Origin: Phycisphaerae bacterium | GTDB lineage: Bacteria > Planctomycetota > Phycisphaerae > UBA1845 | Length of the DNA: 5,081 nt | Assembly (NCBI GenBank): GCA_029260195.1 | Contig: JAJDDS010000562.1 | Span: 1 to 5,081, forward strand | Direction: 5' to 3' | Shown: in pieces, positions 1 to 5,081 of the stretch | Layout: each line of letters starts with the position of its first letter | Numbering within the stretch: position 1 is the stretch's first letter | Program-made: the position numbers and the translations under genes | Notes under the pieces: model-generated | What the model saw: only the letters and a program-made list of their open reading frames with translations | Database searches by the model: none | What the model was told of the DNA's origin: nothing

Positions 1-573
1 GCCGATTCGTCTGAGCTTCCCCGCCCGTCGTTGGGCGATGAATCGCGGCAACATGTGCGGATCCCGCGGACCCCAAACGAGATGCGGCCTCAGGGCAAGG
101 GTTCGGAGCGTTGCGTCGTTGGCGGCGAGAACGGCGCGCTCGGCGATGGCCTTGGTGGCGGCGTAATGATTGAGGTATCGCTCTGGGTATGGGGCTGACT
201 CGTCGACGCCTTCCATGTCACTTGCGTCAAACACGACGCTGGGTGAACTCGTGTACACCAGCTTGCCAATCCCGCCGGCGCGGCAGGCGGCGAGCACGTT
301 CTTCGTTCCGCGAACGTTGGGCTCGTAATACTGCGCGTAGTCGCCCCAGAAGCCGGACTTGCCAGCCACGTGGAAAACGACGTCGCAGCCGGCGCACGCT
401 TCTTGGACAACAGGGCCATCGCACATGTCGCCTCGAATCACCTCGACGCCCAACGCAATCAGTTCGGGGTATTCACCGCGTCCGAGGCTTCGCACGTCGT
501 CGCCTCGGGCGACCAATTGCTCGACCACGGCGCGGCCGAGGAAACCACCCCCGCCGGTGACCAGCGCCTTCAC
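1..573 (-). CDS. oleD: OleD, NAD(P)H-dependent 2-alkyl-3-ketoacid reductase (3' end cut by window edge)
   Basis: OleD reduces the 2-alkyl-3-keto acid made by OleA to the 2-alkyl-3-hydroxy acid, the third gene product needed for long-chain olefin synthesis. My own translation from the GTG at 573-571 stays open for 191 codons to base 1. It begins MKALVTGGGGFLG, a Rossmann GxxGxxG dinucleotide site (Gly7, Gly10, Gly13). It continues with FHVAGKSGFWGDY (about 68-80), which resembles known OleD and 3-beta-HSD-like extended SDR proteins, then VYTSSPSVVF (106-115) holding the candidate catalytic serine, and the YxxxK pair Tyr137/Lys141 in HYAATKA. RPHLVWGPRD follows at about 162-171. Family members are about 330 residues, so roughly 140 C-terminal residues are missing. 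The start codon overlaps the oleC stop by 4 nt (GTGA), with a GGAG 8 nt upstream. Identity as extended SDR is very secure; the oleD assignment rests on both sequence and position after oleC. Confidence 0.93.
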   Translation of the reverse strand, partial: MKALVTGGGGFLGRAVVEQLVARGDDVRSLGRGEYPELIALGVEVIRGDMCDGPVVQEACAGCDVVFHVAGKSGFWGDYAQYYEPNVRGTKNVLAACRAGGIGKLVYTSSPSVVFDASDMEGVDESAPYPERYLNHYAATKAIAERAVLAANDATLRTLALRPHLVWGPRDPHMLPRFIAQRRAGKLRRIG

Positions 574-2261
574 CGCAGTTTCTCCGCCGCCCAGACGGCG
601 AGTTTCTCGCGAAAAATCTTCGAGTTGTGGCGCACGTCCACTGGGAACGACGGGTGATAGAGGACCGTCTTGATGTCCCGCGTCATGTCGTGCGCGGCGG
701 CGCGGGCGAGGACCTCGCCCGTGAGTTCGTCGCGATTCGTGACTCGGGCATTGCGCTCCAGCTCAATGCACATGACGGGCTGCTGTGCTCCCGGTGTTCC
801 GATACCGACCAGGGCGCTGCGATTGACGTCGGAGTGTTGATTGAAGATGGCTTCGCAAGGCACCGTGAACATGGTGCCACCCGGGGTGATGACGCGATGC
901 GCCTTTCGGCCACAGAACCACAGTCGACCGCGCTCGTCAAAATACCCCACATCTCCCATGCGATGCCACAATCCGCCGCCGTCCGCCATCTTGGCGAGCG
1001 CGGTCGCTTCCGGACGGTGGTGGTACGACGTCGTCACGACGTCTCCGCGCACGACGATTTCGCCAATGTCACCCTGTGACACTTCCAGTTCCTCCGACCA
1101 CACGCCAATCGGCTCGTCGTCAATCCGAATGATGCGTACGTCGATGCCCGGAAGAGGCTGCCCCACGCACGTTCCGCCGCCCGAGGCGCTCTGGGTCGCG
1201 GTGTCGCCCAGGATCTCGGCGCTTGCAATCGACGCGATGGGCAGTGCCTCGGTCGCGCCGTACGGTGTGTGAATCTCGGCGTCCGGCCGAAGCATGGCCG
1301 CCAGTCGTTCGAGTGTCGCCGGCGGTACGGGAGCGCCGGCGGTGATGATGCGGCGCACCGTTGGCAGTTGGATCGCATGGGTTTGCCCGTAGCGACTCAG
1401 GCGATCGAGCAGCGCCGGCGAACCGAACATCTGCGTCAGTCCGTGATCGTGAATGGGCTCGATGATCCGGCGCGGGTCGACCGATCCGGGACGCGTGAAG
1501 TCCATGTCCGGAATGACGGCGGTCATGCCCAAGGCTGCGTCGAACAGGGCGAACAGCGGGAATGTCGGCAGGTCGGTTTCTTCCTCGGAGAACCCGAAGT
1601 GCGATTGCAGATGGCGCACTTGCGCATCGAAAACACCGTGCGTGTAGCACACGCCCTTGGCGGGACCGGTGCTGCCGCTAGTGAACAGAATCGCGGCGGG
1701 GTCGTCCGCACGCGTCTCGGTCGATTCGAACAGGCGCCACGGATCGGTCCGCAAGTCGGACAGGCGCAGACCGCCCCATCCCCATCTCCGGCCAACGGTG
1801 ACGCAGACCCTCACTGACTTGAACGCGCTGGGGCACAGCTTGCGAAACACATGGGCGAGCGCCAGGCCGATGAACGCTTCGGCGTCGACTTCGGACAGGC
1901 AGGCGCGCATCTGCTGCCTGCCGATACCCGGGTCGATCAGGACCGGTACGGCGCCGACTTTGAACATCGCGAAGACCAACGCGAAGAAGTCCGCGCCGGG
2001 TTTGACGAACAGAACGGTCCGCATGCCGCGCGTCACGCCGACGCGCGCCAAGCCGTGAGCGTAGCCGTCCACGTTGCGCCGAAGATCCGTAAACGTGAGC
2101 CGCTCGTATCGCGTCTTGCCCGCCGAGTCGCGGCCGGTGGGCCAGACGACGGCATTCTTATCCCCGAGGCGGCCCGCCACCGCGGTCAATCGGTCGGCGA
2201 TGTTGACCGGCGACGACGCGGCGCTCGCAACGGCGTCCTGTGTTTGATTCGGTGCGATCAC
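570..2261 (-). CDS. oleC: OleC, beta-lactone synthetase (acyl-AMP ligase superfamily)
   Basis: OleC uses ATP to convert the 2-alkyl-3-hydroxy acid from OleD into a cis-beta-lactone, releasing AMP and PPi. The 563-residue protein has the usual length and full set of ANL-superfamily motifs. These are the P-loop TSGSTGPAKG (194-203), YGATE (334-338, A5), MGDVGYFDERGRLWFCGR (435-452, A7/A8) and a C-terminal HNSKI with candidate catalytic Lys548. OleC-type family stretches are also present: KVGAVPVLIDPGI (101-113), AFIGLALAHV, LPTFPLFALFDAALG (231-245), VIPDMD, GSPALLDRL, and the ending REKLAVWAAEKL. These fit OleC rather than a generic acyl-CoA synthetase. The start is GTG at 2261, overlapping the oleB TGA by 4 nt (GTGA); its Shine-Dalgarno is weak (GAGAA about 11-15 nt upstream). 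The stop TGA (572-570) overlaps the oleD start. Older annotations would call it AMP-dependent synthetase or fatty-acyl-AMP ligase. Confidence 0.96.
   Translation of the reverse strand: MIAPNQTQDAVASAASSPVNIADRLTAVAGRLGDKNAVVWPTGRDSAGKTRYERLTFTDLRRNVDGYAHGLARVGVTRGMRTVLFVKPGADFFALVFAMFKVGAVPVLIDPGIGRQQMRACLSEVDAEAFIGLALAHVFRKLCPSAFKSVRVCVTVGRRWGWGGLRLSDLRTDPWRLFESTETRADDPAAILFTSGSTGPAKGVCYTHGVFDAQVRHLQSHFGFSEEETDLPTFPLFALFDAALGMTAVIPDMDFTRPGSVDPRRIIEPIHDHGLTQMFGSPALLDRLSRYGQTHAIQLPTVRRIITAGAPVPPATLERLAAMLRPDAEIHTPYGATEALPIASIASAEILGDTATQSASGGGTCVGQPLPGIDVRIIRIDDEPIGVWSEELEVSQGDIGEIVVRGDVVTTSYHHRPEATALAKMADGGGLWHRMGDVGYFDERGRLWFCGRKAHRVITPGGTMFTVPCEAIFNQHSDVNRSALVGIGTPGAQQPVMCIELERNARVTNRDELTGEVLARAAAHDMTRDIKTVLYHPSFPVDVRHNSKIFREKLAVWAAEKLR
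582..585 (-). promoter_or_regulatory. Shine-Dalgarno site of oleD
   Basis: The minus strand reads GGAG followed by AAACTGCG (8 nt) and the GTG start of oleD. It lies inside the last codons of oleC. It supports the GTG at 573 as the true start and allows reinitiation by ribosomes ending oleC. Confidence 0.6.
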
Positions 2262-3193
2262 GACTCAGTTCTCGCGGGTGCACGCGGCGGCGCCACGATC
2301 GGGTGATGAGTTAGGAATGTGCGGATCAGCGCCGGGAGTTCGTCGGCCTTGTCTTCGAGAATGTAGTGGCCGGCGTCCTCGAACGCGCGGACCTGTGCGT
2401 TCGGAAAGCGCCGCCGCCATTCGGCGAGATAGTCGCCGTCGAAAACGAAGTCCCGCAGCCCCCAGCCGATCAGCGTCGGAACGTCTTCCAGGAGGCGCAG
2501 GTTTTTGTCGATCTCTTGCACGGTGTCGTAGCTCGGATCGCCCGGTTTCACCGGAATATCCTGCACGAAACGCAACGTCGCTATCCGATTGGCCCATGTG
2601 TCGTACGGCGCGCGGTACGCCGCCTTCACGTTTTTCCGCATCGGCTTGACGCACGCCATGTACGTCGCCAGGTAGGAGAACGCGTTGAATCCGCGCACGG
2701 ACAACGCGGCGAACGCCCGGCAATTGCGGATGATCTTCAGGCGATTTGGCAGGGGCTTTCCGGCAGGCGGAAAGAACGCAGCCGTGTTGAGCACGATGAG
2801 TCGCTTGATCCGATCAGCGTGGCGCAACGCGCAACCCATCCCGATCATGCCGCCCCAATCGTGTACGGCGAACGTCAGGTTCCCGGTCAGACTCAGGTGC
2901 TCCAGCAACGCGTCGAGATCGTCAATCCGTCGCCGCAGGCAATAATTGTACTCGTTGTCGCCGGGCTTGTCGGACAGCCCGCACCCGATGTGGTCCATGG
3001 CGATTACCCGATAATCGCTGCTAAGCTCGCGAATGAGCGACCGAAAGAAAAAAGACCACGTCGGGTTGCCATGCACCATGACGACCGGGTCGCCTTGTCC
3101 TTCGTCAACGTAATGGTATCGATGCCCGCCAACGGACAGCCACTGGCTCTTGAACGGGTACAGGTCGCGATGGCATTCGATATCGAAACTCAC
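2258..3193 (-). CDS. oleB: OleB, beta-lactone decarboxylase (haloalkane dehalogenase-like alpha/beta hydrolase)
   Basis: OleB carries out the last step of the pathway: it decarboxylates the cis-beta-lactone from OleC to the internal cis-olefin. The 311-residue protein is a single alpha/beta-hydrolase domain. It has HGNPTWS (41-47, oxyanion region with Asn43), HDWGG with nucleophile Asp112 and Trp113, the acid candidate Asp248 in WGLRDFVFD, and catalytic His276 in AGHYILED. A cap domain lies at about 140-215. The Asp nucleophile and Asn/Trp pair are the haloalkane dehalogenase-type signature shared by OleB, and homology tools often mislabel OleB as a dehalogenase. The start is GTG at 3193, 6 nt after the oleA stop. 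The gene is separate from oleC, unlike the oleBC fusions of some actinobacteria. The tail after about residue 297 is Pro/Ala/Arg-rich and probably not conserved. Confidence 0.95.
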   Translation of the reverse strand: MSFDIECHRDLYPFKSQWLSVGGHRYHYVDEGQGDPVVMVHGNPTWSFFFRSLIRELSSDYRVIAMDHIGCGLSDKPGDNEYNYCLRRRIDDLDALLEHLSLTGNLTFAVHDWGGMIGMGCALRHADRIKRLIVLNTAAFFPPAGKPLPNRLKIIRNCRAFAALSVRGFNAFSYLATYMACVKPMRKNVKAAYRAPYDTWANRIATLRFVQDIPVKPGDPSYDTVQEIDKNLRLLEDVPTLIGWGLRDFVFDGDYLAEWRRRFPNAQVRAFEDAGHYILEDKADELPALIRTFLTHHPIVAPPRAPARTES

Positions 3194-3199
3194 CGGGGA

Positions 3200-4240
3200 T
3201 CACCACTCCAGTCCGAGCATCAGGCAGTTCAGCCCGCTGCCGATTCCGAAGAACCCGACGCGCTGGCCGGCTTGGAGAAACCCGCGCTCCGCAGCCACCG
3301 CAGCCGTCAACGGCACCGACACCGTGCCGATGTTCCCGAGATACTCGTACGTCGAGAAATCGCGATCGATCGGGATGCCCAGCGTCTTCAGTACGCCGAT
3401 CCGATGGGCGGAACCCACCTGATGACAGATCACTCGCTCGGGACCTGTCTCCGGCCAAGCTACCTCAGGCAGGAAGGCGCGGTACGTTTGCACGCCGAGC
3501 GCGACGCCATGCTCAAGCGTGCCGACCGCGTCAGTCACCATGATCTGTGGTCCGCTGGTGGGCACACCGGAATCGGGCCCCCAACGACTTAACGCGTGAT
3601 GCTCCGGAGCGCTTCGTACGACACCGCCGACCATCCGGTGCCCACGGACATCCGTGGACCCATCCGTCAGCAGGACAGCCGCAGCCCCCGAGCCGCCGGT
3701 CATGGTGGCGATCGATTCGCGGAAGGTGGCAATGTCCGGTTGCCGAAGCATCCGCTCGATTGTGAGGTCCACGATCTGACGGGCGGACTCGCACGACACG
3801 ACCAGGCCACACCGGATCTGTCTGGTCTCGATGGCTGCGGCGACGTGAAACATGCCGGTCATGAGTCCCAAGCAAGCGTTGGAGATGTCGTGAACGACGA
3901 CGTCACCCCCCATTCCGAGGTCGGCTGCGACCGCGCAGGCGGTGGCGGGCTCGAGATTGTCGCGACACACTCCGCCATAGATTAGCATGCCGACATCACT
4001 CGCCGCGACGCCCGCGCTTTCGAGCGCCTTGCGGGCGGCTTTGGCGGCGCCACCAGCCATCGTCTGCCCCGGATCCCAGTACCGCCGCTCGCGCACGCCG
4101 GTTAGGAGTTCGATCTGCCCGGGAGGCACTGTGATCGAGTCGTAGACCGGCTTCAGACGCTCCTCCAACGCCAATGAGTGAACAACGTTGGGCGCCAGCT
4201 CGTAGCCGATCGATGCTAGATGAACCCGAGAATAGCGCAT
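3200..4240 (-). CDS. oleA: OleA, acyl-CoA head-to-head condensing enzyme (thiolase superfamily)
   Basis: OleA starts long-chain olefin synthesis by non-decarboxylative Claisen condensation of two fatty acyl-CoAs, giving a 2-alkyl-3-keto acid. The 346-residue protein has the two halves of a KASIII-like thiolase fold and the usual family length. The nucleophile Cys123 sits in DISNACLGLMTG. Glu97 in CRDNLEPAT matches the essential Glu117 of Xanthomonas campestris OleA, which distinguishes OleA from FabH. His273 (VICHQVGSAH) and Asn303 (YLGNIGTVSVP) complete the active site, and the C-terminal GIGSGLNC loop (333-339) is typical. The ATG at 4240 is the best start: the protein aligns with the family from its N-terminus and no other near start is visible. 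No Shine-Dalgarno precedes it, and a promoter -10 box ends 5 nt upstream, suggesting leaderless translation. It is the first gene of the oleABCD operon. Confidence 0.96.
   Translation of the reverse strand: MRYSRVHLASIGYELAPNVVHSLALEERLKPVYDSITVPPGQIELLTGVRERRYWDPGQTMAGGAAKAARKALESAGVAASDVGMLIYGGVCRDNLEPATACAVAADLGMGGDVVVHDISNACLGLMTGMFHVAAAIETRQIRCGLVVSCESARQIVDLTIERMLRQPDIATFRESIATMTGGSGAAAVLLTDGSTDVRGHRMVGGVVRSAPEHHALSRWGPDSGVPTSGPQIMVTDAVGTLEHGVALGVQTYRAFLPEVAWPETGPERVICHQVGSAHRIGVLKTLGIPIDRDFSTYEYLGNIGTVSVPLTAAVAAERGFLQAGQRVGFFGIGSGLNCLMLGLEW
3206..3209 (-). promoter_or_regulatory. Probable Shine-Dalgarno site of oleB
   Basis: The minus strand reads TGGAGTGG near the end of oleA, with GGAG 12 nt before the GTG start of oleB. 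The spacing is a little long. It supports the GTG at 3193 as start and couples oleB translation to oleA, whose TGA (3202-3200) lies between the two. Confidence 0.4.
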
Positions 4241-4245
4241 ACCGG

Positions 4246-4274
4246 ATTATCGCCGACGGCTGCCAACCTGGCAA
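4246..4274 (-). promoter_or_regulatory. Predicted sigma70-type promoter of oleA(BCD)
   Basis: On the minus strand TTGCCA (4274-4269, 5/6 to TTGACA) is followed by a 17-nt spacer and GATAAT (4251-4246, 5/6 to TATAAT). Only CCGGT separates the -10 box from the oleA ATG, so transcription would start at or next to the A of the ATG. The promoter is therefore predicted to give a leaderless mRNA. A small palindrome overlaps the -35 box. In GC-rich DNA a match this good with ideal spacing is unlikely by chance, but it is untested. Confidence 0.6.
4261..4273. promoter_or_regulatory. Short palindrome over the oleA -35 box, possible operator
   Basis: The plus strand reads TGCCA-ACC-TGGCA, 5-bp perfect arms with a 3-nt centre. 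It covers most of the -35 box and the start of the spacer of the predicted oleA promoter, a usual place for a repressor site. Arms of 5 bp can arise by chance, and no regulator gene is visible in the window. Confidence 0.25.
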
Positions 4275-4297
4275 TTCACCGTCGCGCCGCTTCGTCG

Positions 4298-4318
4298 CGC
4301 TCGGAGTCATTCCGAGCG
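4298..4318. repeat. Small perfect hairpin, partial copy of the intergenic repeat
   Basis: CGCTCGGA and TCCGAGCG form an 8-bp perfect stem around a 5-nt loop (GTCAT). Its right part, GTCATTCCGAGCG (4306-4318), is repeated exactly at 4328-4340 in the larger inverted repeat. It looks like a decayed or partial copy of the same repeat family. No T-tract follows on either strand. Confidence 0.6.
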
Positions 4319-4329
4319 AGCGCCCTTGT

Positions 4330-4399
4330 CATTCCGAGCGTAGCGAGGAATCTCGCCGACACTCTACGCGCGGTTCGATTCCTCGTTACCCTCGAAATG
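4330..4399. repeat. Intergenic inverted-repeat element overlapping the end of the PKS gene
   Basis: Two 23-nt arms, 4330-4352 (CATTCCGAGCG...GAGGAATC) and 4377-4399, are reverse complements at 20 of 23 positions, separated by 24 nt. In the minus-strand transcript one mismatch becomes a G-U wobble, giving 21 of 23 pairs. The distal arm runs across the TAA stop of the PKS gene (4388-4386), so its last four codons (AFRG) are repeat-derived. From memory, CATTCCGAGCG-AGCGAGGAATC type repeats are scattered between genes in several environmental phyla; I could not verify this here. The hairpin may protect the upstream mRNA 3' end or attenuate read-through. It lacks the U-tract of an intrinsic terminator. 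Confidence 0.75.
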
Positions 4400-5081
4400 C
4401 CCGGGGGCCGACTGGATGCATGGCGATTCCGAAGCGCCTCATTTCGTAGATTGGGAGACCGTCGACCTTTAGGAAGCCATCGCCGATGACGGCGGGGTCC
4501 TCGCCCTCGCGCACTTCGACGATGACGGCTTCGACTTCGACGCGACGGTTGGTTGGGATGACCTGCCCTCGGTAGGCCCACGTGTGCTCCGGGCCGACCA
4601 GGATGGGACTGAACCGGTGCGTTTTGCCCAACCGCGTTCCCCAGCGATGCAATGCGACGAGCTTGAGCAGTTGCAGAAAAGACTCCAAACCGAGTGAACC
4701 GGGCACGACCGGGTCCTGATAGAAATGGGCCTTGAAAAACCAGGCGTCGGGATCGACGTGCGCGATGCCTCGAATGAAGCCCAGCCCGTTCGGTCCGCCG
4801 TCGGGCACGTACGTATCGATCTCGTCTAGCATCAAGAGCGCTTCGGCGGGCATGACCGCGGGTTGGTTTGAGAGCCGCTGCTCGCCGTCGGTCGCGCCTC
4901 GTGTGGCGTCGTCCGGATGAGCGGGGGCGATGCGCTCGAGCTCGACCGCAACGTTGCGACGAAGCTCTTCGCCGCTGGGTTCGTACAATCGCTCCGCCGC
5001 GTCGCGAACGCCGAGTTGCTGGGCGAGCGCTTCCTTGGTGAAGAAACCAAACGATGTGTCGCCGTCGTAGACGATGCGCCC
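4386..5081 (-). CDS. C-terminal dehydratase region of a PUFA-synthase/PKS-type protein (5' end outside window)
   Basis: This is the last 231 residues of a larger protein; the frame is open to base 5081, and the apparent start at 4988 is an internal TTG leucine codon. The visible part begins GRIVYDGDTSFGFFTKEALAQQ, which resembles the end of one FabA-like hot-dog domain. A hydrophilic linker follows (about 36-75), then a second hot-dog domain from about residue 78. That domain carries KAHFYQDPVVPGSLGLES: catalytic His119 with Glu133 at the position of Asp84 of E. coli FabA, the His/Glu variant I recall from PUFA-synthase dehydratases. Tandem dehydratases at the C-terminus match PfaC-type subunits, which remove water from 3-hydroxyacyl-ACP and help place cis double bonds. 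A related type I PKS or a glycolipid-type synthase is possible. The last residues are encoded by an intergenic repeat. It lies upstream of oleA in the same direction. Confidence 0.82.
   Translation of the reverse strand, partial: GRIVYDGDTSFGFFTKEALAQQLGVRDAAERLYEPSGEELRRNVAVELERIAPAHPDDATRGATDGEQRLSNQPAVMPAEALLMLDEIDTYVPDGGPNGLGFIRGIAHVDPDAWFFKAHFYQDPVVPGSLGLESFLQLLKLVALHRWGTRLGKTHRFSPILVGPEHTWAYRGQVIPTNRRVEVEAVIVEVREGEDPAVIGDGFLKVDGLPIYEMRRFGIAMHPVGPRAFRG

Noticed and set aside
90..419. A 109-codon minus-strand open frame
   Set aside because: It overlaps oleD in another frame. The oleD frame carries the nucleotide-binding and YxxxK motifs, whereas this one is Ser/Pro/Thr-rich without motifs.
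627..1817. Plus-strand open frames (627-1079, 841-1272, 1269-1817)
   Set aside because: All are antisense to oleC and show no known motif or convincing start context. They mirror its codon bias.
2258..3193. oleB as a true haloalkane dehalogenase
   Set aside because: The fold and catalytic residues are shared with dehalogenases, but the position between oleA and oleC and the operon overlaps make the OleB role far more likely.
2366..3592. A 408-codon open frame on the plus strand
   Set aside because: It lies antisense to oleB and the end of oleA, both with clear family motifs. The translation has no recognisable domain and odd composition. Long antisense frames are common in GC-rich genes.
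4330..4399. Inverted repeat as an intrinsic terminator of the PKS gene
   Set aside because: The stem is long and the loop is 24 nt, but no U-tract follows on the minus-strand transcript. A repeat-derived hairpin fits better.
4298..4399. Repeats as a CRISPR array
   Set aside because: Only two or three imperfect copies occur, with uneven spacing and inverted orientation, and no cas gene is nearby.
4386..4988. A stand-alone 200-residue dehydratase starting at 4988
   Set aside because: The putative start is TTG inside a frame that stays open to the window end. The codons upstream encode the conserved YDGDTSFGFF region, so this is the tail of a larger protein.

Overview
The window is GC-rich and gene-dense, and every convincing gene lies on the minus strand. 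Read in the direction of transcription (5081 to 1) it holds: (1) the 3' end of a large PUFA-synthase/PKS-type gene (5081-4386) ending in a FabA-like hot-dog dehydratase domain; (2) a 145-nt intergenic stretch (4385-4241) with a repeat/hairpin element and a strong-looking sigma70-type promoter; (3) oleA (4240-3200), oleB (3193-2258), oleC (2261-570) and the first 191 codons of oleD (573-1, cut by the window edge). No stretch over 300 bases lacks a gene.

The four ole genes form the long-chain olefin pathway. OleA, a thiolase-fold enzyme, condenses two acyl-CoAs head to head into a beta-keto acid. OleD reduces this to a beta-hydroxy acid. OleC, an AMP-ligase homologue, closes it to a beta-lactone. 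OleB, a haloalkane-dehalogenase-like alpha/beta hydrolase, removes CO2 to give an internal cis-olefin. All visible catalytic residues are intact, so the pathway looks functional as far as it can be seen. The genes are tightly packed: a 6-nt gap for A/B and 4-nt GTGA overlaps for B/C and C/D. This points to one translationally coupled operon, which suits the known OleB-OleC-OleD assembly.

The most interesting feature is the neighbour upstream. The partial gene at 5081-4386 resembles the C-terminal tandem dehydratases of PfaC-type polyunsaturated fatty acid synthase subunits. It runs in the same direction and ends 145 nt before oleA. In Shewanella, OleA is known to make a polyunsaturated C31 nonaene whose acyl precursors are thought to come from the PUFA pathway, but I know of no established physical linkage of the two systems. 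The window suggests a combined locus in which a PKS/PUFA synthase supplies the acyl chains that OleABCD joins. This is inference: the rest of the PKS lies outside the window.

The organism cannot be named with confidence. High GC, an oleABCD cluster, a PUFA-synthase-like protein and a CATTCCGAGCG...CGAGGAATC type intergenic repeat would suit a planctomycete-like or other environmental Gram-negative lineage, possibly uncultured (low confidence).
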